From: an uncultured Acidimicrobiaceae bacterium | Lineage (GTDB): Bacteria > Actinomycetota > Acidimicrobiia > Spongiisociales > SHLN01 | NCBI GenBank assembly: GCA_947259275.1 | Contig: CAMYMH010000018.1 | Location: 1-64,000 of the forward strand | DNA length: 64,000 nucleotides | Reading direction: 5' to 3' | Shown: piece after piece, positions 8,947 to 18,754 of the stretch | How positions within the stretch are numbered: position 1 is the stretch's first letter | Layout: every line of letters begins with the position of its first letter | Notes under the pieces: generated by a model | What the model was told of the DNA's origin: nothing | Database searches by the model: none | The model's input: the letters and a program-made list of their open reading frames with translations, nothing else | Position numbers and translations under genes: made by a program

Positions 8947-9822
8947 TCATACGCCGGCGCCCAACTCGCCGGGTATCCGGGCGGCGCGTTCATTCGACCA
9001 GCCGACCATGACGCCGAAAATGACGACGAGAGCAATCCCCAGCCACCCGCGGGACCCGGGGTCCTCGTCGAGAATTAGCCAGGCCGCCACGACTGCCGCC
9101 ATCGGCTCGACGTACATGGTGGAGCTGAGCATCGACACCGGGACGCGATACATGGCACCGAGGTAGATGAGCCCGGAGATACCGGTCAGTCCAATGCCGA
9201 GGAACAGCACCAGCGGCAAGTCGCCGTCCATGTCGGGTATCGCAGTCACCGCCCACGGGAGCGTGACCAGCGAGGAAACGAGTCCCTGCCAGGCGCCGAA
9301 CCGGAGGGCGCCGAGGTCGGCAGCGCCCGGTTTCACATTCAGCAGCATTGCTGCCAGCAGCCCCCCGGAGGCCAGCGCCCACATAACCCCCTCGGCAGTA
9401 GCCCCGTTGGAGGGGTCGACGGCGACGGCGGCGCCGATAAAACCTCCCACCACGGCGAGCCCGGTCACGACGGCCAGGGGCTCGCCGAGCACTCGGGTGG
9501 CTGCGATCGACATGGCGGGTGCCGCCACGAACACCAGCACAAGTGCCACCAAAACCCGGGTGGTCTGGATGGCCTCAAAGAACGTGAACCAGTGGAGCGG
9601 CAACAACAGGCCACTGATGACGATCGAACGACGGGAGGTGTCTGGTATGCGAACCCCACCCCAGGCCGTCAGCAACAGAAATTGAAAGATGGTCGCCAGC
9701 CAGATGCGGCTGGCCGCCAGCTGGCCGCTCGACAAGCCAACTTCCCGCACGATCACTGGGATGATTCCCCAGGAGCTGGCGAGGGCAACCAGTACAATCG
9801 GGGGCCAGAGGCGGTCGAACAC
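8947..9822 (-). CDS. DMT-superfamily (EamA) transporter
   Basis: ~10-TM protein with SSWGIIPVIVRE and SSTMYVEPMAAVVAAWLILDEDP. Confidence 0.85.
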   Translation of the reverse strand: MFDRLWPPIVLVALASSWGIIPVIVREVGLSSGQLAASRIWLATIFQFLLLTAWGGVRIPDTSRRSIVISGLLLPLHWFTFFEAIQTTRVLVALVLVFVAAPAMSIAATRVLGEPLAVVTGLAVVGGFIGAAVAVDPSNGATAEGVMWALASGGLLAAMLLNVKPGAADLGALRFGAWQGLVSSLVTLPWAVTAIPDMDGDLPLVLFLGIGLTGISGLIYLGAMYRVPVSMLSSTMYVEPMAAVVAAWLILDEDPGSRGWLGIALVVIFGVMVGWSNERAARIPGELGAGV

Positions 9823-9907
9823 CGCCGCAGCCTACCGGCCATTAAGTTCCTCAAGCCGGGTGATTTCGGTGCCGAAAACCATCGGTGATTCGATCAACGA
9901 CAGTCCA

Positions 9908-9925
9908 TACTCCAATTATGGAGTA
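9908..9925. promoter_or_regulatory. Perfect inverted repeat TACTCCA-ATTA-TGGAGTA (possible operator)
   Basis: 7-bp perfect arms, 4-bp spacer, 83 bp upstream of the EamA start on the minus strand. Confidence 0.4.
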
Positions 9926-9965
9926 ACTCCCTTCCTTGGACTCCTCCTCAGCTCGTAGATCGGAT

Positions 9966-9993
9966 TGGAGAGGGCCCCGTCGCAAGGCGGGGC
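9966..9993. terminator. GC-rich hairpin, likely terminator
   Basis: agGGCCCCGtcgcaaggCGGGGCCctttcg adjacent to the 3' end of the minus-strand gene at 10003. Confidence 0.5.
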
Positions 9994-10002
9994 CCTTTCG
10001 CG

Positions 10003-11157
10003 TCAGCTCTCGGCGGTCTCGAGTCCTTCGAGTGCCTGGAGGTAGGTTTCTCGCACCGCCATCGACTGGCGAACCTCCTGGAGAAGCCCGTCGAAAAACT
10101 CCCGACGGTAGGTCGGCTCGGTGGCGGCATTGACCGTGAAATAGAGACCGGAAAAAGCGGCCAGGAAGCCCGCCGCTCGCAGCAACTCCTCGGTGAGCAC
10201 GATGCGATCACCCCGGAACGACACCGAGTACAGCTCGTTGAGTGGCTGCTCGGTCCACTGGACCAGAGTGTCGGTGTTCATGATGACCAGGCCGAACACC
10301 ACGAAGAACAACCCAATGAAGACACTCACAGCCAGAACCAGCACCCCCTGACTGAACACGAGCACGAGGCCAACGTTTCCCCGTTGGCGGCGTGACAGCG
10401 GGTAGTCGGGAAGGTCCGAAGTGCCCACCACCCCCTCCATCGGCGTGCCGCGGCACAACGTCGCCACCGCTTGAACCGAGTGAAATGTCGCCAGCTCACT
10501 CACCTCACCGGGCAACCGCGAAAGAAGAAACACCACGCCAAGCAGAACAAACAACCCCAGCCCTGCCAGCAGCAGAGTGACGTCGATCCGCGACGTCACT
10601 TGCCAAACCTCGGCATTGATAAACAGGAAAGCATTGAAGAGGAGCAGCAGCGGGAGGGCTCGCATTCCGATGCGGACCGCACCGCCGATATCGCTGAAGA
10701 GGCGCCGGATGGCCCAGGACAGAATTGCCACCACGCCGTAGCTGGCTGCAAGATAGACGACGCCCAGGATGACGATGTTGGAGATGATCGTCAGCCCGGC
10801 GGTGGAAAACTGCCCACCGAAAACAATCGGGACGAAGGCAGGGCCGAGGATGAAGACCGCCAGTTCCAGCCGGCCCACTCGCTCGGGACGGGTGAGCAAC
10901 GGTCGGACCCCCCGAAGCCAGTTGACTCCTGCCCAGATGGCGAGCAGCAGCGCCACGCCCCCGATGGCGACGCCGATGTTCTCGCCGATGGAGAAGTCGT
11001 CGCTGAGCGCCCCGATCATGCTGAACAGGAAAATCACAATCAGAAGTGGTAGCACCCGGGTGAACACATCCTCAGCGGCGTTGTAGTTGGCGATGAGGTG
11101 GGGGACACCCCGGCGCAGGAACCAGCGCTCGGTGTCGGCAATCGAATCGGTGCTCAT
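10003..11157 (-). CDS. Multi-TM membrane protein
   Basis: ATG at 11155-11157 (MSTDSIADTERWFLRRG...); several hydrophobic segments. Confidence 0.65.
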   Translation of the reverse strand: MSTDSIADTERWFLRRGVPHLIANYNAAEDVFTRVLPLLIVIFLFSMIGALSDDFSIGENIGVAIGGVALLLAIWAGVNWLRGVRPLLTRPERVGRLELAVFILGPAFVPIVFGGQFSTAGLTIISNIVILGVVYLAASYGVVAILSWAIRRLFSDIGGAVRIGMRALPLLLLFNAFLFINAEVWQVTSRIDVTLLLAGLGLFVLLGVVFLLSRLPGEVSELATFHSVQAVATLCRGTPMEGVVGTSDLPDYPLSRRQRGNVGLVLVFSQGVLVLAVSVFIGLFFVVFGLVIMNTDTLVQWTEQPLNELYSVSFRGDRIVLTEELLRAAGFLAAFSGLYFTVNAATEPTYRREFFDGLLQEVRQSMAVRETYLQALEGLETAES

Positions 11158-11222
11158 TCCGGCAAGTTTGGTGGCTGGGATCCCAGGTGCGAAGCACCCG
11201 GTGCAACAACTAGCCTCTCGCC

Positions 11223-12002
11223 ATGGATTCGATCGCCGATGAACGCGCCTACTTCTCCCAACGGTGGCCCGAACTGCGCACGGTCCTCGAAGAGTCGGGG
11301 CCTGCCGGCCTGGTCGCGACCATCCTGGCCAGCGACTCCGATGCAGAACGGGCCGCCCTGTTCCGGTTTGCTCGCCAGGGCCTGGTACTCGACGAATGGG
11401 AAGGCAAGGGCCGCCTCGACGCCTACCTGACGGTGACAAACGCAGGCCGCGAGTGGCTGAGTGAGCGGGCCGAGGCCGTGACGCCCGAGGAGCGCAAGAG
11501 CTACCTGGCCGTTCTCGCCGAACTCACCTTCAACTTCGCCGCCGACATTGCCGATTGCTGGCCGGGCGACGACGAGCCCCGCGATCAGAGACACTTCCAG
11601 CTTGGCATGGAGGTCGCCGAGCAGTCGGTCGGACTGCGTGAGGAACTCGGCAAGCCGGACAGCTCCAAACATCTCGGCTGGTGGGCGTTCGGCTATCACC
11701 AGTTGCGCCTCGGCCACACCGACGGCGCCGTCGACGGCATGGAACGATCCCTCGAGCACGCCCGCCGGGCCGCTCGCGAGGCCGGCGAACACGATGAAAT
11801 CTCCTCCCAGGCCCCGTTCCCGGTGCTCATCGGCGCCGGTTATCTCGGCCTGGCCCGCATCGCCGACGGCGAGCCCTCAGGACCCGACCTCTACGGGGAG
11901 GCAATTGCCGCCTTCCGCGCCCAGCTGACCGATGAGGAACGCAGGGACGACGCCCAATTCGGCATCGATCAGCTCGAGCGGGTACGGGCGTTCATATCGT
12001 GA
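11223..12002 (+). CDS. Hypothetical protein (TPR-like helical)
   Basis: 259-aa ORF; 4-nt overlap with next ORF. Confidence 0.6.
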   Translation: MDSIADERAYFSQRWPELRTVLEESGPAGLVATILASDSDAERAALFRFARQGLVLDEWEGKGRLDAYLTVTNAGREWLSERAEAVTPEERKSYLAVLAELTFNFAADIADCWPGDDEPRDQRHFQLGMEVAEQSVGLREELGKPDSSKHLGWWAFGYHQLRLGHTDGAVDGMERSLEHARRAAREAGEHDEISSQAPFPVLIGAGYLGLARIADGEPSGPDLYGEAIAAFRAQLTDEERRDDAQFGIDQLERVRAFIS

Positions 12003-12397
12003 GCGAGTTCCCAACTCCCGACATGGCCCTGACCCATATCCTCGTGGTCGACGACCTGGAGCGCTCAACCGCCTGGTACCGCGATGTGCTCGGCGCCGAG
12101 CTGTACCGGGAGTACGGCGGGTCGTCGGCAGTGTTCACGTTCAACGGGACCTGGTTGCTCCTCGTCACCGGCGGAGACCCAACTCCCGACAAGCCCGACA
12201 TCTCGTTCGCTGTCCCCGCAGACCGGGGAGTGGTCGATCATTCGTTCACCATCCGGGTAGAGGACTGCCGCCAGGCTTACGGGACTTTGCGTGATCGGGG
12301 CGCCGAGTTCCTCACGCCGCCATACGACTGGAGTGGTGAGATCCGCTGCTTTTTTCGTGATCCGGACGGACACCTCTTCGAGATCAGCCAGGTGTGA
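11999..12397 (+). CDS. VOC/glyoxalase family protein
   Basis: VVDDLERSTAWYRDVLGAELYREYGG...FFRDPDGHLFEISQV. Confidence 0.9.
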   Translation: MSEFPTPDMALTHILVVDDLERSTAWYRDVLGAELYREYGGSSAVFTFNGTWLLLVTGGDPTPDKPDISFAVPADRGVVDHSFTIRVEDCRQAYGTLRDRGAEFLTPPYDWSGEIRCFFRDPDGHLFEISQV

Positions 12398-12442
12398 CCG
12401 GCGTTCTCCCGGATCATGCGCGCCCGCAGTAACGTCCCTCGC

Positions 12443-12964
12443 ATGTCCGGCCTAAATCGTTACCGCATCTCGTCCGCCCAGTCGACCGTAACCATCGTCG
12501 GGGAAACATCGCTGCACCCGATCACCGTGAACGTAACCCCGAACGGTTGGATGGAGGCGAGGATCGAGAACGGCGAGTTCATCGCCGACAACGACCTCAG
12601 AGGTCAGGTCGAAATCGCCGTCATCGAGTTCCGCTCCGGCAATCCGCTGGTCGATCGGGAGACCCGACGCCGGCTCAACGCCAAGCGTTATCCCACCATT
12701 CGAGGCGAACTGAGCGAGGTGGTAACGATCGAAGGACCTAAGGCAACCGTCAAAGGGGTGGTCACCTTCATCGGCCAGGATGTCGAACTCGAAGGAGATA
12801 TCGGCATCGCCGACTCGTCAGACCGCGTCATCAACCTCGTGGGCGAAGGTCAGATGGACGTGCAATGGTGGGGCCTCGAGCCACCAACCTTGCTGGTCTT
12901 GAAAATGGAGCCGGTGGTCAGAGTGTCCGTCGATCTTCTCTTTGAGCAAGTCGACGCCCCCTGA
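12443..12964 (+). CDS. YceI-like protein
   Basis: YRISSAQSTVTIVGETSLHPI...LVDRETRRRLNAKRYPTIRG. Confidence 0.7.
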   Translation: MSGLNRYRISSAQSTVTIVGETSLHPITVNVTPNGWMEARIENGEFIADNDLRGQVEIAVIEFRSGNPLVDRETRRRLNAKRYPTIRGELSEVVTIEGPKATVKGVVTFIGQDVELEGDIGIADSSDRVINLVGEGQMDVQWWGLEPPTLLVLKMEPVVRVSVDLLFEQVDAP

Positions 12965-12998
12965 CCCCACCGTGCCAGGCTCCAGCCGGCCGAGGGCG

Positions 12999-13280
12999 TC
13001 AGCCGAGAGACCCCATCACCTTCATAACGGTGTGCTGCGGATCCAGGCCGGCGGCCTCGAACACCTTGAACGCCGGGTGGGTCTGCTCGTCGTGGAGCGC
13101 TCGATCATGCGCCTCGGTACTGTCCCAGATCGCTGCCACGCGTACGTAGTCGCCATCGGCAACCAGATAGGCAGACACGAGTCCATCGGGTTGTTCTCCG
13201 ACCACCAGGTCCGACCACTCGCCGAACAGATTGTCCCTGTCGGCCTCGCCGGCCTCCGCATGCGCCATCGAAAGAATCAC
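12999..13280 (-). CDS. Small hypothetical protein (possible dimeric alpha/beta barrel)
   Basis: 93-aa ORF. Confidence 0.4.
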   Translation of the reverse strand: MILSMAHAEAGEADRDNLFGEWSDLVVGEQPDGLVSAYLVADGDYVRVAAIWDSTEAHDRALHDEQTHPAFKVFEAAGLDPQHTVMKVMGSLG

Positions 13281-13386
13281 GTTGTCTCCTGATTGGATTG
13301 GAAAAGGCTACCCGTCCAGGGCTCAGCCTGCTCCGCTGATCCCATCAGCTCGGCACCCCAGAAGGGAGCACGACAAGTGGAAAGGG

Positions 13387-13752
13387 CTAGAAGTTCCGGG
13401 CCGCTTCGATGTCGTCGACGCCGAACACGACCTCGCCTTCCATCGTGATGTAGAGCAGGTCGACGTTGACACCCAGGTCCGCCATTCGCCGCGCCAGCGT
13501 GCCCAACTCGCCCGGCTTGTCGTGGGCCTTGAAGGTGAGCACGGGGCGAACCGGTCCCGCCTCCAGCCCCGCGCCACCGACCGCGGCGGCTGCCGCATCG
13601 GGGTCATCAACCATGAGGTGGATTACGCCCCGGCCTTCGCAGGCGAAGCCACAGCCACCTTTGATGTTGATGCCGGCGCTTCCCAGCGCTTCCCCCAGGT
13701 CGGCGATCGTGCCAGGCCGATCAGCCAGAAATACTGTCAGATCCCATGCCAT
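13387..13752 (-). CDS. Tandem ACT-domain protein
   Basis: LTVFLADRPGTIADLGEALGSAGINIKG ... LTFKAHDKPGELGTLARRMADLGVNVDLLYI. Confidence 0.8.
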   Translation of the reverse strand: MAWDLTVFLADRPGTIADLGEALGSAGINIKGGCGFACEGRGVIHLMVDDPDAAAAAVGGAGLEAGPVRPVLTFKAHDKPGELGTLARRMADLGVNVDLLYITMEGEVVFGVDDIEAARNF

Positions 13753-13966
13753 GACGGCTCCTCTCTCTCTGCAGTCAGTCCCTCTCGGAACATACTCTCC
13801 GGCCCTGCCCCGTGCCCGACTCCCTCCGATCGCAGTGCCAACTGGCCGTCTGGGAGGTGCGGGCTGGCCCCGAAGCCGTCGGCTCGTCGTTGAGCCGCGA
13901 TGCGTAGTCTCGGAGGGGAAGAACTCCCTCCAGGGGGGAGAGACCATCGCATCGGGAGGTGCAACC

Positions 13967-14359
13967 ATGACCAGTCATCCGAATCTCGAAAGTGCCCGCG
14001 CCGGATACGAGGCGTTCGCGGCCGGCGACATGGCTACCGTGAACGAACTCTTCGCCGATGACATCGTGTGGCACTCCGGCGGAAACAACATCCTGAGCGG
14101 TGACTACCAAGGCAAGGAGGCCGTCTTCAACTTCTTCGGTCGGCTGATGCAGGAAAGTGACGGCAGTTTCAAGAACGACATCCACGACATGCTCGCCAAC
14201 GACGAACACGGCGTCGCCCTCGTTACCGCCACCGCCACCCGCGGCGGTAAGTCGCTCGAGGCCCGGGCAGTCCACATCTTCCATATGCGCGACGGGAAGA
14301 TGACCGAGTTCTGGGCCTTCCCGGAGGACCAGAGCCAGTTCGACGACTTCTGGTCGTAA
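13967..14359 (+). CDS. SnoaL-like/NTF2-fold protein
   Basis: ARAGYEAFAAGDMATVNELFADDIVWHSGG...MRDGKMTEFW. Confidence 0.85.
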   Translation: MTSHPNLESARAGYEAFAAGDMATVNELFADDIVWHSGGNNILSGDYQGKEAVFNFFGRLMQESDGSFKNDIHDMLANDEHGVALVTATATRGGKSLEARAVHIFHMRDGKMTEFWAFPEDQSQFDDFWS

Positions 14360-14380
14360 TCCTCCTTCTTCTGACCTCGT

Positions 14381-15058
14381 TCAGGTCCCTAAGAAACGGA
14401 TCACCACATCGTCGAGCGGTTTGCGGGTGATGTCGGGGACCAGGCAATCGTCTGCCGGGTAGCCGATGGGCAGCATGGCAAACGGCCGCTCGTTCTCGGG
14501 ACGGCCGAGCAGCTTGGTTAGAAACGCCATCGGACTCGGTGTGTGAGTCAGGGTGGCAAGGCCCATTTGGTGGATGGCGGCAATGAACATCCCACAGGCG
14601 ATGCCAACGCTCTCCTTGACGTAGAAGTGCTTGAGGCGGTTACCGGCGGGATCGACCCCATACCGTTGCTCGAAGAGCACCACGATCCAGGGAACGGTCT
14701 CGAGGAACTCCTTGTGCCAGTCGGTGCCGAGCGGACGGAGCGCCTCCAGCCAGTCGTCCGGCAGCCGCCCACCCTGATAGTTGGTGCGTTCCTCTTCCTC
14801 GGCTGCCTCTCGGATCTGGCGTTTGAGGTCATGGTCGCCGATGAGCACGAAGGTCCACGGTTGGCGATGAGCACCGGAAGGGGCGGTTGAGGCCGTGGCA
14901 ATCGCCTGTTCGATCGCCTCACGGGGAACCGGGTCGGCGCTGAACATCCGTACGCTCCGACGCCCTTCCATCAAGTCAAAGAACCATTGGGCGCGTTCAA
15001 TGACCTCTGGTTGAGGGACGCGGCCGGGGCGATACGGAATGAATGTCGGATTGGTCAT
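14381..15058 (-). CDS. Nitroreductase family protein
   Basis: FDLMEGRRSVRMFSADPVPREAIEQAIATASTAPSGAHRQPWTFVLIGD. Confidence 0.9.
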   Translation of the reverse strand: MTNPTFIPYRPGRVPQPEVIERAQWFFDLMEGRRSVRMFSADPVPREAIEQAIATASTAPSGAHRQPWTFVLIGDHDLKRQIREAAEEEERTNYQGGRLPDDWLEALRPLGTDWHKEFLETVPWIVVLFEQRYGVDPAGNRLKHFYVKESVGIACGMFIAAIHQMGLATLTHTPSPMAFLTKLLGRPENERPFAMLPIGYPADDCLVPDITRKPLDDVVIRFLGT

Positions 15059-15095
15059 GGCACCTCCTGGCTGACCGACCCTACCGGGCCGGCCA

Positions 15096-16346
15096 TCAGC
15101 CGGCACGCCCGACGAAGATGTCGATCACATGGTCTTGTTCGCTGTGCTGGGACGGCACTACCGACGGGGTGAGGCCGGCGGAGCGCATCGCCTCCAACCA
15201 GGTTGCGCGGGGGAATAAGCCGAGCTCGTGGACTTCCTCGAGTACCTCGGTCTTGCCGTTCTCCTCGAACCAATAGGTCATTTCCATCAGGTAGGTCGAG
15301 TCACCGGGGTCGGGGTCCCGGGTCCGCGATTCGTAGCGAAGGGCGCGGGTTTCGTCCTGGTGGCCTCCCGAGCCGGTTACCGGTCGAAACGTCTCCACTA
15401 CCTCGTCGGGGGCGAAGAGGACGGCTCCCCCCCGCCGGCAATGCACGGCGGCAGTTTCGATGGCCGCGCGTAGATCCTCCTCAGTTGTCAGGTAGTCGAC
15501 CGCGTCGTGGACGAAGACCGCGTCGAATCGTCGCTCCAGGCGCACCCTTCGCATGTCGCCGACTACGTGTTCACATTCGGGGTTGATGGTTTGGCTCAAC
15601 GCCAGCATGGCGGGGGAGAGGTCGACCAGTGTCAGCGCGGCGTGGTGCTTCATGTGAGATGCGTTGTTGCCGCCGCCGCTTCCAAGCTCGAGGATGGTTT
15701 CGACCGGCCCGGTAGCCGCTTTCTGAATCTCGGCAAGGTAGAAGGCCGCTTCCTCCTCGTATTCGGCGGGAGCCGTTAGGAGATGGAACCAGCCGGCCAG
15801 GTCGGTATATATGCGCGGGAGCGGAGCCAGCCGGCGAAGAAGCTCATCGACGATGTCATGCACGGACCGGCCTTGCACCTGAACTGCGATGTCCGAAACG
15901 GCACCGAAATGCGAATGGCGGTGCTTCGCCTGGGCGGCCAGCAGCTCGGTTGGTTCCAGCCCGAGGCTGCGGCGGTGAGTTCCTGCCCGCACCCGCTCGG
16001 CGAGGTAGCCGGGCTCGGCCTGGAGCCACACGACCGTATGGGGTGCCAGGAGCGCCCGACTTTCCTCATCCTCCACCACACTGGCCGCAGCCGCGATAAT
16101 CACTGCTTCCGACCCGAATGACGCCAGCGCGTTGGCCAGCTGCGCCGCTTCGATCGCGTGGAACTCCTCGACGCCGAGGCGCTCGGCGAGCTCCCGACCG
16201 GTGGCATCGTACTCGGCCTCGATCCCCGCGTCGTTGTCGATGAAACGGTACCCGAGCCGGTCGGCGAGGGCGCGTCCAAGGGTGGTCTTGCCCGACCCCA
16301 TCAGCCCAACCAGCACGATTGGCTTGGGATAGTCCGAGTACGCCAC
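15096..16346 (-). CDS. Fusion: shikimate-kinase-like P-loop domain + class I SAM methyltransferase
   Basis: N-terminal GLMGSGKTTLGRALADRLGYRFIDNDAGIE; C-terminal ILELGSGGGNNASHMK...VDLSPAMLALS...FDAVFVHDAVDYL; single uninterrupted frame; GTG start. Confidence 0.8.
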   Translation of the reverse strand: MAYSDYPKPIVLVGLMGSGKTTLGRALADRLGYRFIDNDAGIEAEYDATGRELAERLGVEEFHAIEAAQLANALASFGSEAVIIAAAASVVEDEESRALLAPHTVVWLQAEPGYLAERVRAGTHRRSLGLEPTELLAAQAKHRHSHFGAVSDIAVQVQGRSVHDIVDELLRRLAPLPRIYTDLAGWFHLLTAPAEYEEEAAFYLAEIQKAATGPVETILELGSGGGNNASHMKHHAALTLVDLSPAMLALSQTINPECEHVVGDMRRVRLERRFDAVFVHDAVDYLTTEEDLRAAIETAAVHCRRGGAVLFAPDEVVETFRPVTGSGGHQDETRALRYESRTRDPDPGDSTYLMEMTYWFEENGKTEVLEEVHELGLFPRATWLEAMRSAGLTPSVVPSQHSEQDHVIDIFVGRAG

Positions 16347-16463
16347 CTAGCCGCCCAGGGCTGATATCTCCGCCGCCACGCGGCGGTTGAGCGAGAGCAC
16401 TATGTCCCACCCTCCCAGCTCGACGACGAGGTTGTCACCACCGACGCTCACCACACCTGCCAT
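16347..16463 (-). CDS. 38-aa ORF abutting the downstream fusion gene
   Basis: MAGVVSVGGDNLVVELGGWDIVLSLNRRVAAEISALGG; TAG immediately followed by GTG of the next gene. Confidence 0.45.
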   Translation of the reverse strand: MAGVVSVGGDNLVVELGGWDIVLSLNRRVAAEISALGG

Positions 16464-16526
16464 AGCGCGACGCTACCGGATCAGGGCCGGAGGGGGGGCA
16501 GCGGGTCGCGGGCAGCAGGCAGCTGG

Positions 16527-17504
16527 TTACTCGTCGATGTGGCCGGGGGGTTTGCCGAGGCGGGAGTGGAGCGCGGCTTGCCGGTCGTCGACGATGCGGC
16601 GGGCAATGCTGTCGACCGCGTGGGTGATCCACATGAAGGTCTGAGAGCCTTCCTCGTAGTTCGCCTCGCCGAAGGAGTCGACCCTGCCCTGTTGTTGCAG
16701 CCGGTTCACCTGCTCGAACTCGGCTTCCGACTCGGGCTTGTACACCGCCAGGGTCTTGCCGCCATTGCTCTTGACGACCGAGAAGACCGGAACGTCGCTC
16801 GGGCCGTCGGCAATGTAGATCATGTTCTGGAATGGAACCCGGCGATCCTCATGGGCGACCTTGGCATTGACGTCGACGTTGGGGTTCTTGTTGGTTCCTT
16901 TGTTGACCTCGAACACCGCCCGGGTCTTGGTGGTGTTGTCGACGCTGTAGATGACATGGGACAGAACCCGATCTTGGTCGAAGAGCTTCGTCTGAGTGCG
17001 ATCGTCCAGGTACCCCGGCTGGGCGTCGGCCTCGGCAAACTCGCAGGCCCACACCTGCTCGACGTAAGGGGCGATGGCGCTACCGAGAATCATCTGGCGG
17101 AGGCCGCTCGACACGATGTAATGCTCGACTTCGATGCCATGCTCGCCGTAATCGGACGAGGCTTCGAGCCGCTTGCGGATCTGGTCGAAGAAGTCGGGCA
17201 GCCCAGCGTAGAACTGTATGTCGGCACCCAGTTCTCGCAGCATCCGGTTGTTGAGGCCTTCGAACTTGCCTGCTTTGACGTAGGTCAGGATGTGATGGAG
17301 GTACAGGGTGTCGGGACCGATGAGGTCCGCTCCACGCCGACGGTAGAAATCGGGGAGGGCGTCAACCTCTCGCCAAAACTCGAGCGGGTCGACGTCGAAG
17401 TGGCGGAACAAAGGCAACTGCATGTAGCCGGGAATCAGCGTTCGGTCGAAGTCCCACATGAGGGCGATCGTGCTTTGGGGTAGGAGCGTGCGGGTCATCA
17501 CCAA
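16527..17504 (-). CDS. HAD-family hydrolase
   Basis: ALMWDFDRTLIPGYMQ motif I (DFDRT) and VIYSVDNTTKTRAV...MIYIADGPSDVPVFSVVKSNGGKTLAVY. Confidence 0.8.
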   Translation of the reverse strand: MVMTRTLLPQSTIALMWDFDRTLIPGYMQLPLFRHFDVDPLEFWREVDALPDFYRRRGADLIGPDTLYLHHILTYVKAGKFEGLNNRMLRELGADIQFYAGLPDFFDQIRKRLEASSDYGEHGIEVEHYIVSSGLRQMILGSAIAPYVEQVWACEFAEADAQPGYLDDRTQTKLFDQDRVLSHVIYSVDNTTKTRAVFEVNKGTNKNPNVDVNAKVAHEDRRVPFQNMIYIADGPSDVPVFSVVKSNGGKTLAVYKPESEAEFEQVNRLQQQGRVDSFGEANYEEGSQTFMWITHAVDSIARRIVDDRQAALHSRLGKPPGHIDE

Positions 17505-17613
17505 TCAATGTCGGCTGCGCCTCAGCCTATCTGGAGTCAGAGCGCGAAATCCAGAGGATTTTTCGAGAACGCCACCCTACGTGGCCGCGGGTACCACAAG
17601 TCTCTCCCTCCCT

Positions 17614-17674
17614 TCTCATCCTCCCCCGGAGAGGTGGCCCGTAGGGTCGGAGGGGGCGGAGAAGAGCGAGCCGG
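17614..17674 (-). repeat. Dispersed intergenic element, copy C (diverged, reverse orientation)
   Basis: Reverse complement ctctccgccccctccgaccctacgggccacctctccgggggaggatgag resembles copy A. Confidence 0.5.
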
Positions 17675-17739
17675 CCTGGAAGATCCGACGAGGTGTATTT
17701 TGGGCCCGGACCGATGAGCAGGACCGTAAGGAAGGCCGG

Positions 17740-18378
17740 ATGGACAAGACGGCGATAATCGAGCTGATCCGGGTGGCGTTCTCGCAGGTTCCCCGCCCGC
17801 ACAGCCCGTTCCCCCTGGGATACGACGGAGACCTCGAGGCAGCCGACCTGTTCCGATCGGCAGCGGATTGGCAGGCGATGGATCCCGCAGTTCTTGACAC
17901 AAACTACGACGCCCTCGGCTTCATGTCCGAAGGCGGGTTTCGCTTCTTCATGCCGGCATATCTGATTGCGGATCTCAACCAACAGCTCGATAGCGCCGAC
18001 CCTTCATTTCACCTTGGCGTCCTGTTCGATGACGTCATCGAGGTCCCGGTGGGAGACAAGGTGTTCGAGAACCGAATTGGGCCATCGCAGCTCTTCGGAC
18101 CCCGCGGGGGCTATGGGGCCATGACGGTTGGCGACTATGTCCGCTACCGAAACTCGGTTTTCACTCGTGAGGAGGCCGCCGCCATCGTTGCCTACCTCGA
18201 GTACCGACGTGACCTGCCGGACGCCGTGGACGGCGACGCCATCGATGCGGTGCTGGAATCGTTCTGGCGGGACCGAGCCGAGAATGCCCCCACCTCCGAC
18301 GCCCTGACCGAACACCTGCGAGCCGAGCGCGAGTATTTGGAAGCGCTAGGCGTTCCCGTGCCAGAAGGAGACTCCTAG
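17740..18378 (+). CDS. Hypothetical protein
   Basis: In-frame ATG at 17740; 212 aa. Confidence 0.6.
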   Translation: MDKTAIIELIRVAFSQVPRPHSPFPLGYDGDLEAADLFRSAADWQAMDPAVLDTNYDALGFMSEGGFRFFMPAYLIADLNQQLDSADPSFHLGVLFDDVIEVPVGDKVFENRIGPSQLFGPRGGYGAMTVGDYVRYRNSVFTREEAAAIVAYLEYRRDLPDAVDGDAIDAVLESFWRDRAENAPTSDALTEHLRAEREYLEALGVPVPEGDS

Positions 18379-18379
18379 C

Positions 18380-18754
18380 TCAAATCCATTCGTCGGATGC
18401 GGTGAGCTGCGAATCCGTGGCATTGCCGGTGTTTACGGTTCCGGCAGGTTCGAGAAGAACCACCTCGCATTCCTTCTCGGCCACGGGCCGGTGGCTAACC
18501 CCCCGCGGCACCACGAAGAACTCACCCGGGCCAAGCACCGCGTCATCCAGCCCGTCCAATTGAATCGTCAACGACCCGGTCAGAACAAGAAAGAACTCAT
18601 CGGTGTCGTCGTGCTCGTGCCAGACGAACTCCCCCTGGACCTTGACGATCTTGATGTCCAGATCGTTCATTTGCCCAACGATGCGGGGAGCCCAATGCTC
18701 GTCGATCTGGTCCAGCTTGCCGGCCAGACTCACGACCGAATCCGGTTTGGCCAC
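18380..18754 (-). CDS. Cupin-domain protein
   Basis: GEFVWHEHDDTDEFFLVLTGSLTIQL...GPGEFFVVPRGVSHRPVAEKE. Confidence 0.9.
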   Translation of the reverse strand: MAKPDSVVSLAGKLDQIDEHWAPRIVGQMNDLDIKIVKVQGEFVWHEHDDTDEFFLVLTGSLTIQLDGLDDAVLGPGEFFVVPRGVSHRPVAEKECEVVLLEPAGTVNTGNATDSQLTASDEWI

